DNA of 64,000 nucleotides from Candidatus Omnitrophota bacterium (lineage in GTDB: Bacteria; Omnitrophota; Gorgyraeia; 2-01-FULL-45-10), in assembly GCA_028716065.1 (NCBI GenBank), contig JAQUQN010000001.1:1-64000 (forward strand). Reading direction: 5' to 3'. Positions within the stretch are counted from its first letter, which is position 1. Each line of letters starts with the position of its first letter. The notes under the pieces were generated by a model. That model did no database searches. It was not told the origin of the DNA and worked only from the letters and a program-made list of their open reading frames with translations. This document shows, piece after piece, positions 42,872-51,130 of this stretch. Both the position numbers and the translations under genes were made by a program.

Positions 42872-44770
42872 ATGTTCGACTCAATCAAAATATACCTTAA
42901 TGAAGAGATAGACGTGGAGAAGCTGTCGGCGGACCTCGTCGATTACGGATATCGCCATTGTAAGCGCGTCGCCGAAGAAGGCGATTTTTCCCGTCTGGGA
43001 GATACGATAACGATATACCCGCTCACATTTGAGTATCCCCTGAGGATCGAGCTTGAACATGATAAGGTCGAAAAGATACGAAGCGTCGATCCGATAACCT
43101 ATGAAGTTGCCGAAGAACATAACGTAGCCATAATACTTCCCATAAGGGGCATTGCCAGGACCAGGATACGGCGTAAGACGGCCTTAAGCGGCGAAGAGTC
43201 GCCCATAGATAATTTCGTGGACATCGAACCCGGCGACCACGTGGTCCACATAGACCATGGGATCGGGTTATATCTGGGCATAGAGAAGATAAAGGTAGAT
43301 AAAAATTACGCCGACCACCTCGTCGTGGAATACTCGGGCGGCGACAGACTATATGTCCCGTTTTCCGACCTAGACAAGATACAGAAATATCTCGGTTTCG
43401 AAAAGAGGCCGCCGAGACTTTATAAGCTGGGGTCCAAACTATGGAAGAGGGCCAAGGACGCGGCCAGGTCCGGCGTGTACAAGGTGGCGGTCGAACTTCT
43501 GGAACTCGAGGCCAGGCGTAGCGCCGCGGAAGGTTTTAAGTTTTCCTACGACAAAGAGTGGCAGACGGATTTCGAAAAGGAATTTCCTTATAAGGAGACG
43601 CCGGACCAGGCTCGTTCAACGCTTGAGGTAAAGAGCGACATGGAGTCGGCCAAGCCGATGGACAGGCTCCTCTGCGGTGATGTGGGATACGGAAAGACCG
43701 AGGTGGCGCTTCGCGCGATCTTCAAGGCGGTCATGGATAATAAGCAGGTCGCGATGCTGGTGCCCACGACGATACTGGCGGAGCAGCATTACAATACATT
43801 TACGGCCAGGATGAAGAAATATCCGGTGAATGTGGAGATGCTTTCGAGATTCCGTTCCAGGGAGGAACAGTCGAGGACCGTGGAACGCATCGCAGGCGGT
43901 CAGGTGGATGTCGTCATAGGAACGCACCGTTTGTTGTCGGGAGATATAAAGTTCAGGGACCTTGGCCTGGTGGTAATAGACGAAGAACAGCGTTTCGGCG
44001 TGCGGCACAAAGAACACCTGAAGCGCCTCCGCGCGACCGTGGATGTCCTGACTCTTACGGCCACGCCCATACCGAGGACGCTCTATCTGGCCCTCATGGG
44101 CGGAAGGGATATATCGATAATAAACACGCCTCCTTCCGAAAGGCAGCCCATCGAGACGCAAGTGGCCAATTATGACGAATCCCTGATAAGAGACGCCATA
44201 TTGAAAGAGAAGAAGAGAAGGGGGCAGGTCTTTTTCGTCCATAACAGGATAGAGGGAATAGAAAGAATAGCCGAAAATATATCCCGGCTTGTTCCGGAAG
44301 TGAGTGTGGCGGTGGGGCACGGCAGGATGCCCGAGAAGGCCCTGGAGAAGACCACCTTGAGTTTCATGAAAGGCGATATCGACTGCCTGGTATCGACGAC
44401 CATCATCGAATCCGGCATAGACATTCCCAATGCCAATACCATCATAATCAACAGGGCCGACACGTTCGGACTGGCCGACCTTTATCAGTTAAGGGGCAGG
44501 GTGGGCCGCTTCAACCGCGCCGCGTACGCCTATCTACTGATACCTAAAAAATTTGTCCTGAGCGCCGAATCCCAGAAGAGGCTCTCCGCCATAAGGAAGT
44601 TTCAGGAACTCGGTTCCGGATTTAAGCTCGCGATGGAGGACCTCCAGATACGCGGAGCCGGGAACATCCTCGGCACCGAACAGCACGGCTATATTTATGC
44701 CGTAGGTTTCGATCTCTACTGCCGGCTGCTCAAGGGCGCTGTCGAGAGCTTCAAGAAAAATACGAAGTAG
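42872..44770 (+). CDS. mfd: Short Mfd-like transcription-repair coupling translocase
   Basis: 632 residues from ATG 42872, about half the usual 1,100-1,150. A remnant of the UvrB-like module (YPLRIELEHDKVEKIRSVDPITYEV near 50-75) leads into the CarD-like RNA polymerase-interacting domain (GDHVVHIDHGIGLYLGIEKI near 120-139). A complete helicase core follows: Walker A GDVGYGKT at 269-276, DEEQ at 370-373, TATPIPRTL, and QLRGRVGR at 539-546. It ends just after the helicase, so most of the UvrA-binding N-terminal module and the autoinhibitory C-terminal D7 domain are absent. An in-frame reading from 42779 lies inside argS and is not used. Confidence 0.9.
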   Translation: MFDSIKIYLNEEIDVEKLSADLVDYGYRHCKRVAEEGDFSRLGDTITIYPLTFEYPLRIELEHDKVEKIRSVDPITYEVAEEHNVAIILPIRGIARTRIRRKTALSGEESPIDNFVDIEPGDHVVHIDHGIGLYLGIEKIKVDKNYADHLVVEYSGGDRLYVPFSDLDKIQKYLGFEKRPPRLYKLGSKLWKRAKDAARSGVYKVAVELLELEARRSAAEGFKFSYDKEWQTDFEKEFPYKETPDQARSTLEVKSDMESAKPMDRLLCGDVGYGKTEVALRAIFKAVMDNKQVAMLVPTTILAEQHYNTFTARMKKYPVNVEMLSRFRSREEQSRTVERIAGGQVDVVIGTHRLLSGDIKFRDLGLVVIDEEQRFGVRHKEHLKRLRATVDVLTLTATPIPRTLYLALMGGRDISIINTPPSERQPIETQVANYDESLIRDAILKEKKRRGQVFFVHNRIEGIERIAENISRLVPEVSVAVGHGRMPEKALEKTTLSFMKGDIDCLVSTTIIESGIDIPNANTIIINRADTFGLADLYQLRGRVGRFNRAAYAYLLIPKKFVLSAESQKRLSAIRKFQELGSGFKLAMEDLQIRGAGNILGTEQHGYIYAVGFDLYCRLLKGAVESFKKNTK

Positions 44771-44831
44771 GGCATTCTGCTTCGCCCTTCAAGTAGCAAT
44801 AGATGGTAGGGCTTCGCAGGAATGTCCCTAC
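44769..44831 (+). repeat. Two small hairpins sharing a TAGGGC-CTTCGC motif
   Basis: AGGGC/GCCCT (44769-44788) and GTAGGG/CCCTAC (44806-44831) flank related CTTCGC segments, suggesting degraded copies of one small palindrome between mfd and the next gene. No T tract follows either. Confidence 0.45.
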
Positions 44832-44912
44832 AAAGCCATACCCGAATTTTACGTGTTGATTGGCGAAGTAGGACAACTTTATCGGTTGATAACAACGGAT
44901 TTTCGTGGTATT

Positions 44913-45800
44913 ATGAATTACATGAAATACAAAATATCGATATTATTACTGATAAGCGTGATCGGCGTATCGCTGTGGACCGGTTGCGTGAAAAAACCTT
45001 CGCCCGATGATAAGGTCCTGGCGGAGGTGAGCAGCAAATTTATCACGGTAAACGACCTGAAGAAGAGGATAAGTAAATTACCTCCCTATTATCAGGATAT
45101 AATCAACAAAAATAAGAAAAAATTCCTGGACGAGACGATCGTGGAGATACTTTTTTACGAAGAGGCCATCAGAAAGGGCCTTGACAGGGATAAGGAATTC
45201 AAGGAGATCATGTATGAGGCAAAGAAGAAGATCCTTATAGCCAAACTCATAAAGACGGAGGTCGAGGACAAGATAACCGTTTCCGATGAGGAGGCACGGA
45301 AGTTCTACGAGGCCAACAAGGAGAATTTCAAATCACCGGAACTCTGGCGGGCCTCGCACATTCTCGTCGCTACGGAAGGCGAAGCGAAAGAGATCCAGAA
45401 TGAACTGGCGAAAGGCGCCAGTTTTGAAGAACTTGCCAGGACGCGCTCGATGGACGCCACTGCCAGCCGCGGAGGAGATGTCGGGTATTTCCGGATGGGC
45501 CAGGTCGTTCCGGAGTTCGAAAAGGCCGCCCTCAAGTTAAAACCCGGCGAAGTGAGCGGTATAGTGCAGACCCAGTTCGGTTACCATATTATAAAACTTA
45601 CGGATAAGAAAGAACCCGGCGTAGAGACTTATGATAAGGTCAAGCAGGCCATCGAGGATGAATTGAAGAAGCGCAGGCGAAGCGAGTTATTCGATGAGCT
45701 CGTGGAGAAGCTGAAGAATAAATACAGGGTATCGATCAAAGAGAATGTTTTTAACGCCCTGGAGGACCTGGAAGGCGGTAAAAGAGTGGATGAGAAATGA
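44913..45800 (+). CDS. PpiC-type peptidyl-prolyl isomerase lipoprotein
   Basis: 295 residues from ATG 44913 (a second ATG at 44922 is equally possible; a longer reading from 44853 would put the signal sequence too far in). The signal peptide ends in a lipobox, LWTGC, so it is probably lipid-anchored. A SurA-N-like helical region (about 30-135) precedes a parvulin domain (WRASHILVATEGEAKEIQNELAKGASFEELARTRSMD, then GGDVGYFRMGQVVPEFEKAALKLKPGEVSGIVQTQFGYHIIKL). It is a folding catalyst for exported proteins, paired with the SurA-like gene that follows. Confidence 0.92.
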   Translation: MNYMKYKISILLLISVIGVSLWTGCVKKPSPDDKVLAEVSSKFITVNDLKKRISKLPPYYQDIINKNKKKFLDETIVEILFYEEAIRKGLDRDKEFKEIMYEAKKKILIAKLIKTEVEDKITVSDEEARKFYEANKENFKSPELWRASHILVATEGEAKEIQNELAKGASFEELARTRSMDATASRGGDVGYFRMGQVVPEFEKAALKLKPGEVSGIVQTQFGYHIIKLTDKKEPGVETYDKVKQAIEDELKKRRRSELFDELVEKLKNKYRVSIKENVFNALEDLEGGKRVDEK

Positions 45801-46756
45801 AGAGTGTTAAGAAGGCCGTAAACTGCGCGCTATTCATCTTTTTCATGACTGCGTCCTGTCTATCGTTCGGCGATGTCATAGATAAGATAGCTATCGTCGT
45901 GAACAACGAAGTGATAACGCAGAGAGAGATAGATTCGATGCTTCAGCCGGTATACGAACAGTACCGGACGATATATTATGGCGATGAATTGATCAAAAAG
46001 CTGGAAGATGCCAGAAAGAGGATAGTGAACCAATTGATAGAGGATAAGCTCATATTCAGCGAGGCCAAGAAGTTGAACATGGAAATAGGCGAGAAAGAGA
46101 TAGACGCCAAGGTCCAGGAGACGATAGAACGCGTTGGCGGAAACAGGCAGTTCGAGGCGTTGCTGAGAGAACAGAATATCACATTGAAGAGCCTGAAGAC
46201 CCGTTATGCGGAACAGCTGATGGTGAGGCGCCTGGTAGACCAGAAGGTGGGTTCGACGATCGTCGTCTCTCCACTCGAGATAAGCGAATATTATGAAAAA
46301 CATAAAAGCGAATTTATACAGCCGCATGAAGTAAAATTGAGCAATATATTGGTAAGGCCGAAACCCGGCGCCGAACCGGCCGAAGCGCTGAAACTCGCCA
46401 GGGACATCCACCAGCGGCTGCGTGACGGCTGCGACTTCGCGGGCCTGGCCAAGGAATATTCCGAAGGGCCGAACGGGTCCGGCGGCGGTTCGATGGGCTA
46501 CGTGAAGAAAGGCGACCTGATGCCGGAAATAGAAGAGACCGTATTCAAGCTTAAAGAAGGCGAGATATCCCCAGTCATACAGACGAGCGTGGGTTACCAC
46601 ATATTCAAGGTAGACCAGAGAAAGGACCGGGCCTTCAGGCAACTTTCGGAAGTCCGCCATGAAGTAGAGAACGCGTTGTTCAGAGAGAAAGTAAAAGAGA
46701 AGCTCAAAGGCTGGCTTGAGAATCTGAGAAAAAATGCCTACATCGCCTTCAAGTAG
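45797..46756 (+). CDS. surA: SurA-type periplasmic chaperone / PPIase
   Basis: 319 residues with a signal peptide (about 1-25), a SurA N-terminal chaperone domain (DKIAIVVNNEVITQREID near 28-45, RIVNQLIEDKLIFSEAKKLNM near 75-95) and one parvulin domain (VKLSNILVRPKP ..., GGGSMGYVKKGDLMPEIEETVFKLKEGEISPVIQTSVGYHIFKV). E. coli SurA has two parvulin repeats; this has one. It assists outer-membrane protein folding. The order surA-pdxA-rsmA matches that of proteobacteria, supporting the name. Confidence 0.92.
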   Translation: MKSVKKAVNCALFIFFMTASCLSFGDVIDKIAIVVNNEVITQREIDSMLQPVYEQYRTIYYGDELIKKLEDARKRIVNQLIEDKLIFSEAKKLNMEIGEKEIDAKVQETIERVGGNRQFEALLREQNITLKSLKTRYAEQLMVRRLVDQKVGSTIVVSPLEISEYYEKHKSEFIQPHEVKLSNILVRPKPGAEPAEALKLARDIHQRLRDGCDFAGLAKEYSEGPNGSGGGSMGYVKKGDLMPEIEETVFKLKEGEISPVIQTSVGYHIFKVDQRKDRAFRQLSEVRHEVENALFREKVKEKLKGWLENLRKNAYIAFK

Positions 46757-47699
46757 ACGGGCCGTCTTAGTAACGATAGGTGATCCCGCGGGTATCGGCC
46801 CTGAAGTCACGCTGAAAGCCATCTCAAAGATAAAACCCTCCTTAAAGAAACGCCTCCTCGTCATCGGAGACAGATTCGTGGTCGATGAGGCCAAAAAAGT
46901 CCTGGGCCTTAGGATCGACATTCCGTTATTGGACATCTCAAACATATCACCCAAAGATTTTACCTACGGGGTCTCCCGGCCGGAATTCGGCGCCGCTTCT
47001 ATGGAATATATCGACAGGGCCCTGGAGATACTGAAAAAGGGCGGGGCCGGCTCTTTGGTCACGGCGCCGGTGAATAAATATTCGATAAGCTCCGCGGGAT
47101 ACGCCGATTTCCAGGGGCATACCGAATATCTGGCCGGCAAGACATCCACCAGGGATTATGCCATGATGTTCGTGGGCGAAAAGTTGAAAGTTGTATTGGC
47201 GACGAGGCACATCCCTTTAGGAGATGTGCCTAAAACGCTTTCCGTAAAATCTTTATCCGCATCGATCGCGCTGGCGCACGAGAGTTTAAAGAGATATTTC
47301 GGCATACGTGATCCTAGGATCGCAATTTGCGGGCTCAATCCCCACGCCGGAGAAGGCGGTAAGTTCGGCGATGAGGAAAAGACCATCATCAAACCGGCCA
47401 TGCGTCTCGTCTCAAGGAAAGGGGGGAAGGTTTACGGTCCCTATCCTTCCGATACCGCTTTTTATCAGGTGCTTCAAGGGAGGTTTGACGCGGTGGTCGC
47501 GATGTATCACGACCAGGGGCTCATCCCTTTCAAGATGCTCTATTTCACGACCGGCGTGAACATGACGCTGGGGCTTCCGTTCATCCGGACATCACCCGAC
47601 CACGGGACCGCGTTCGACATAGCCGGCAAGGGCAAGGCCGATCCCGCCTCCATGGCGGCAGCGATTGGGCTAGCCTGCCGCCTGACATTCAAAGAATAA
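46734..47699 (+). CDS. pdxA: 4-hydroxythreonine-4-phosphate dehydrogenase
   Basis: 321 residues, overlapping surA by 23 bases. GDPAGIGPE at residues 16-24, VTAPVNK near 109-115, FQGHTEYLA near 126-134, GLNPHAGEGG near 202-211, YHDQGLIPFK near 258-267 and TSPDHGTAFDIAGKG near 286-300 are the PdxA substrate, metal and NAD sites. It acts in the DXP-dependent vitamin B6 pathway. Confidence 0.96.
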   Translation: MPTSPSSRRAVLVTIGDPAGIGPEVTLKAISKIKPSLKKRLLVIGDRFVVDEAKKVLGLRIDIPLLDISNISPKDFTYGVSRPEFGAASMEYIDRALEILKKGGAGSLVTAPVNKYSISSAGYADFQGHTEYLAGKTSTRDYAMMFVGEKLKVVLATRHIPLGDVPKTLSVKSLSASIALAHESLKRYFGIRDPRIAICGLNPHAGEGGKFGDEEKTIIKPAMRLVSRKGGKVYGPYPSDTAFYQVLQGRFDAVVAMYHDQGLIPFKMLYFTTGVNMTLGLPFIRTSPDHGTAFDIAGKGKADPASMAAAIGLACRLTFKE

Positions 47700-47700
47700 C

Positions 47701-48540
47701 ATGCTGAAAGAGAGCGAACTGAAAACCCTGTTTTTGAAGCACGGTTTCAAACCCCTTAAAAGGTTCGGCGAAAATTATCTTATCGACGGGAACATAAAGG
47801 ACAAGATAATAAAAGAAGCCGGGGTCAAAAAAGGTGAGACGGTCCTTGAGATAGGGCCGGGCATGGGCGAGCTGACCATGGACCTGGCGGAGAGCGCGGC
47901 AGATGTATACGCCGTCGAGAAGGACCCGAAGGCCTTTCTGATACTGAAGGGACTGACAGGCGTCGTCCGCCCGAATTTAAAGATCTTTCAGCAGGATATC
48001 CTGGATTTCAGTTTCAAGTCCATCTCTTCGCCCAAAAATGTCAGGGTGATAGGGAACCTGCCGTACTATATCACGACTCCTATAGTAGAATATCTCATCC
48101 GGAATAAAAGATATATAAAGGACATACTCATCACCGTGCAGAAAGAAGTGGCCGACCGCCTGCTCGCCTCTCCCGGAAATAAAGATTACGCCTCCATAAG
48201 TTGTTTTGTTCAATATCATACCAGGCCAGCCTATATCTACACGATAAAACGCACCTCTTTTTACCCGGAACCGGGCGTGGATTCCAGCCTCATACGGCTC
48301 GATGTGCTCGAGAAGCCATCTGTGAGCGTGGATGATGAAGAGTTATTCTTCAAGATAATCAGGGGCGCGTTTAACCAGAGAAGAAAGACGGTCATCAATT
48401 CGCTTTCCCGCCGCGATGTTCTCGACATGCCTAAAGAAGAACTGGCTAAGATCCTCCGCGAGGCTGAAATAGACCCTACCCAGCGCCCCGAACATTTGAG
48501 CCTCGCAGATTTCGCCAGGATCGCGAACGCCGTGGCGTAA
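47701..48540 (+). CDS. rsmA: 16S rRNA dimethyladenosine transferase
   Basis: 279 residues starting one base after pdxA. NYLIDGNIKDKIIKEAGVKKGETVLEIGPGMGELT (residues 22-60) contains the SAM-binding motif I; NLPYYITTPIVEYLI (about 119-133) is the catalytic NLPY motif; FNQRRKTVINSL lies in the C-terminal domain. Dimethylates A1518/A1519 (E. coli numbering) of 16S rRNA in late 30S assembly. Confidence 0.97.
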   Translation: MLKESELKTLFLKHGFKPLKRFGENYLIDGNIKDKIIKEAGVKKGETVLEIGPGMGELTMDLAESAADVYAVEKDPKAFLILKGLTGVVRPNLKIFQQDILDFSFKSISSPKNVRVIGNLPYYITTPIVEYLIRNKRYIKDILITVQKEVADRLLASPGNKDYASISCFVQYHTRPAYIYTIKRTSFYPEPGVDSSLIRLDVLEKPSVSVDDEELFFKIIRGAFNQRRKTVINSLSRRDVLDMPKEELAKILREAEIDPTQRPEHLSLADFARIANAVA

Positions 48541-48879
48541 TATTATTTTTGTATCTCCTCGCTTAGCGGCTTCTCGATAAGGTTCCCCCTCTTAAAACCG
48601 AGTGCATCGCCCGAACATTATATGGCCACGAGGCCAGGACCCTTCGCCTAATTTTGCTCTCATGAATTTTGGCTACTATAATAGGTAGTTATAGAGTTAT
48701 TTTGGCCTTACGCTAACGAAGTCGCTAATTTGCTTTAGGAGGTAATTAAGTACTTAGCAAAATTTTACGGCTCAGGGCCCATGGCCTCATGGCCACCTAA
48801 AGTATGCTCTGCTACATCGGCCTTAAAGGGGACCCCTTTTAGCGAAGAAGCCACCCTCGACCCGGACATAAAATATCTT

Positions 48880-48910
48880 ACCCCGTTAGAAAAATCTTTT
48901 CTAACGGGGT
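48880..48910 (+). repeat. 31-bp perfect palindrome, second copy
   Basis: Identical over 31 bases to 39167-39197, with 14-base arms ACCCCGTTAGAAAA/TTTTCTAACGGGGT and a 3-base loop. Stands alone in the intergenic region, 20 bases before the large inverted repeat. Confidence 0.95.
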
Positions 48911-48929
48911 GAACTTGGGGAACTGGGGT

Positions 48930-49162
48930 GGGAAATTTACGGGTGACACGACTAAGACTTTTGCGCGCACAAGCGAAGCGCGGGATGGGGGTGTCCGCCG
49001 TTTAGGATTACCGAAAAAACGCGTATACGTTTTATATAGTCGGACGTTCCGTTAATCCTGGCGGACATACAGACACCAAGTGTCTATTGCCGGTCTATTG
49101 TGAACCCCGCGCGGAGTGCGGAGCACAAAAGTCTTAGTAGTGGCAGGACCCGTAAATTTCCC
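48930..49162 (+). repeat. 233-bp nested inverted repeat (MITE-like or structured RNA)
   Basis: Outer arms GGGAAATTTACGGGT (48930-48944) and ACCCGTAAATTTCCC (49148-49162) are perfectly complementary. Next inward ACTAAGACTTTTG (48951-48963) pairs perfectly with CAAAAGTCTTAGT (49126-49138). Further in, TCCGCC and GGATTA (48994-49010) pair with TAATCC and GGCGGA (49053-49065), and AAAACG/CGTTTT (49016-49033) closes an inner hairpin. No transposase-like frame lies inside. Confidence 0.9.
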
Positions 49163-49182
49163 ATATAAGACTTGCGGAGAAT

Positions 49183-49211
49183 TTGACTTTGGCGGGGAAG
49201 TGTGGTAAGTT
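49183..49211 (+). promoter_or_regulatory. Putative promoter for the gatCAB operon
   Basis: TTGACT (49183-49188), 17-base spacer, TAAGTT (49206-49211) with extended TG at 49203-49204; a TATAC follows closely, so the exact -10 is uncertain. It lies just after the 233-bp inverted repeat. Confidence 0.55.
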
Positions 49212-49230
49212 ATACAAAAAGGCGGCTAAA

Positions 49231-49533
49231 GTGACGAAAGTGATTGATAAAGCTACGGTTAAGCATGTGGCGCTGCTTTCAAGGCTGGCACTCGATGAAA
49301 GAGAAGAGACCACCTATTCGACGCAATTAGCATCTATTTTATCATATATAAATAAATTGAATGAGTTGGATACTAAAGATACGCCTCCGACCAGCCATGT
49401 CCTGTCCAATTTAAGGAACGTGGATAGGGCAGATGTTTTAAAGGAGTCGCTCAAGGCCGAAGAGGCGCTCGCCAACGCGCCTGAAAAGGAAGGGGATTTC
49501 TTCAGGATCCCCAAGGTCATCGAAGGAAAGTAA
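49231..49533 (+). CDS. gatC: Asp/Glu-tRNA amidotransferase subunit C
   Basis: 100 residues from GTG 49231 (AAGGCGG upstream). TVKHVALLSRLALDEREETTYSTQLASILSYINKLNELDT is the GatC N-terminal helical region, and TSHVLSNLRNVDRADV followed by a C-terminal FFRIPKVIE is the usual end. A reading from 49183 overlaps the predicted promoter and adds residues not seen in GatC. It stabilises the GatA-GatB complex. First gene of the gatC-gatA-gatB operon. Confidence 0.95.
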   Translation: MTKVIDKATVKHVALLSRLALDEREETTYSTQLASILSYINKLNELDTKDTPPTSHVLSNLRNVDRADVLKESLKAEEALANAPEKEGDFFRIPKVIEGK

Positions 49534-49540
49534 TTTATAG

Positions 49541-50992
49541 ATGGAGAATCTCTACGATCTGCCGGCTAATCGGCTGGCAGAAAAGCTGAAGTCCAAAACC
49601 CTCAAGCCCTCCCATGTTGTCGAAAAGATCATCCAGAGAATAAAAGAATTAAACGGCAGGATAAATTCATTCGTATTCATAGATGAGCCGCAGGCTTTAA
49701 AAGCCGCCAAGGCGGCCGACGGTTCGGACCTGAAAGGAGACCTCTCGGGGATCCCGATAGCCGTCAAGGATAATATTTGCGTGAAAGGTCAGGATACTAC
49801 CTGTTCATCCAGGATATTAAAGGGCTTCAGGCCGCCTTACGACGCCACGGTCATAAAAAAGATACGCGAGAATGGCCTCATCCTCGTAGGCAAGACGAAC
49901 ATGGACGAATTCGCTTTCGGCTCTTCATGCGAGACGTCCTGTTATGGCCCGACGAAGAATCCGTGGGACCCGGACAGGATCCCGGGCGGTTCCAGCGGCG
50001 GTTCGGCAGCGGCGGTCGCGAGCGGCCAGATAGTGATGGCTATCGGTTCCGATACGGGCGGTTCCATAAGGCAGCCGGCGGCAATGTGCGGAGTGGTCGG
50101 CATGAAGCCGACATACGGGCTCGTCTCCCGGTACGGACTCATCGCCTTCGCTTCGAGCCTCGACCAGATAGGGCCGATCACCAAAGATGTCACGGACGCG
50201 GCGGCGCTTCTCGGGGTAATAGCGGGACACGATGAGATGGATTCGACATCCGCGGATATCGAAACACCCGATTATCGCAAGTCCCTGGTGAATGATGTAA
50301 AGGGATTGAAGATAGGGATACCGAAAGAATATTTCATAGAAGGGATAGAGCCGGACGTGCTGAAGGCCGTTAAGGAAGCGATAGAGCTTCTTAAAAAGAT
50401 GGGTGCTCAGATAAAAGAGATAAGCCTTCCGCATACGGAATACGCGGTCAGCACCTATTACATCATCGCCCCGGCCGAGGCAAGTTCGAATCTCGCCAGA
50501 TTCGACGGCGTGCAGTATGGTTTCCGCGCTCCGCATCCGAAAGATATAATAGATATGTACACGAAGACGCGTTCGCAGGGCTTCGGCGAGGAGGCGAAGA
50601 GAAGGATATTATTGGGAACCTACGTCCTCTCTAGCGGCTATTATGAAGCCTACTACCTCAAGGCGCTCAAGGTCAGGACGAAGATAAGGGTTGATTTCAC
50701 GAGGGCATTCAAAGAGGTCGATTGCATCGTGACGCCGACCTCACCCACGACGGCGTTCAAAATAGGCGAAAGAATAGATGACCCGTTAAGCATGTACCTG
50801 TCGGACATCTTTACGATCCCCGCAAATCTGGCGGGGATACCGGCGATCTCCATACCATGCGGTTTTGACGGCAAGGGCCTGCCGATAGGCCTTCAGATAA
50901 TCGCAGACGCGTTCAAGGAAGAGAATATATTCACCGCCGCCTATGCGTACGAACAGAATACGGATTGGCATTCAAAGCGGCCGGGGATATGA
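49541..50992 (+). CDS. gatA: Asp/Glu-tRNA amidotransferase subunit A (glutaminase)
   Basis: 483 residues of the amidase-signature family with the Ser-cisSer-Lys triad: K76 (PIAVKDNI), S151 ([11 protein letters not shown]) and S175 ([11 protein letters not shown]), at the spacing found in characterised GatA. It releases ammonia from glutamine for transamidation of mischarged Glu-tRNA(Gln) or Asp-tRNA(Asn). Its presence suggests the organism makes at least one of these aminoacyl-tRNAs indirectly. Confidence 0.97.
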   Translation: MENLYDLPANRLAEKLKSKTLKPSHVVEKIIQRIKELNGRINSFVFIDEPQALKAAKAADGSDLKGDLSGIPIAVKDNICVKGQDTTCSSRILKGFRPPYDATVIKKIRENGLILVGKTNMDEFAFGSSCETSCYGPTKNPWDPDRIPGGSSGGSAAAVASGQIVMAIGSDTGGSIRQPAAMCGVVGMKPTYGLVSRYGLIAFASSLDQIGPITKDVTDAAALLGVIAGHDEMDSTSADIETPDYRKSLVNDVKGLKIGIPKEYFIEGIEPDVLKAVKEAIELLKKMGAQIKEISLPHTEYAVSTYYIIAPAEASSNLARFDGVQYGFRAPHPKDIIDMYTKTRSQGFGEEAKRRILLGTYVLSSGYYEAYYLKALKVRTKIRVDFTRAFKEVDCIVTPTSPTTAFKIGERIDDPLSMYLSDIFTIPANLAGIPAISIPCGFDGKGLPIGLQIIADAFKEENIFTAAYAYEQNTDWHSKRPGI

Positions 50993-51015
50993 GTATATTT
51001 TTAGGAAGTAATATT

Positions 51016-51117
51016 GGTAATGGTAAGGGTTACGAAGCCCGTATCGGTTACGGTAAAGGTTACGTAAAGACGAATAACGTAGCCGAATTACGAAACGGGC
51101 ATCGTTACCGTTACCCA
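51016..51117 (+). repeat. Imperfect inverted repeat of GGTTACG-type units between gatA and gatB
   Basis: The left half has GGTAA and GGTTACG units (51016-51064); the right half has their complements, ending CGTTACCGTTACCC (51103-51116). Outer GCCCGT/ACGGGC segments (51037-51042 and 51095-51100) also pair. The unit GGTTACG recurs three times on the left. Fills most of the 138-base gap. Confidence 0.75.
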
Positions 51118-51130
51118 ACAACGTGAATTT

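Larger units (their letters stand above)
48541..49230 (+). other. Long intergenic region between rsmA and gatC
   Basis: 690 bases with no convincing gene on either strand. It holds GC-rich short palindromes (for example GGCCCATGGCC around 48776-48787 and AAAGGGGACCCCTTTT near 48825-48840), a copy of the 31-bp palindrome (48880-48910), a 233-bp nested inverted repeat (48930-49162) and the predicted gatC promoter (49183-49211). The first 300 bases look like decayed repeat sequence; no source gene could be recognised. Confidence 0.7.

Noticed and set aside
44881..44895. TTATCGGTTGATAA palindrome before the PPIase gene as an operator
   Set aside because: The arms are only five bases and no matching promoter geometry or second copy was found.
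48541..48880. Search for a pseudogene in the first half of the rsmA-gatC gap
   Set aside because: Short frames on both strands carry no recognisable protein motif; only small palindromes are supported.
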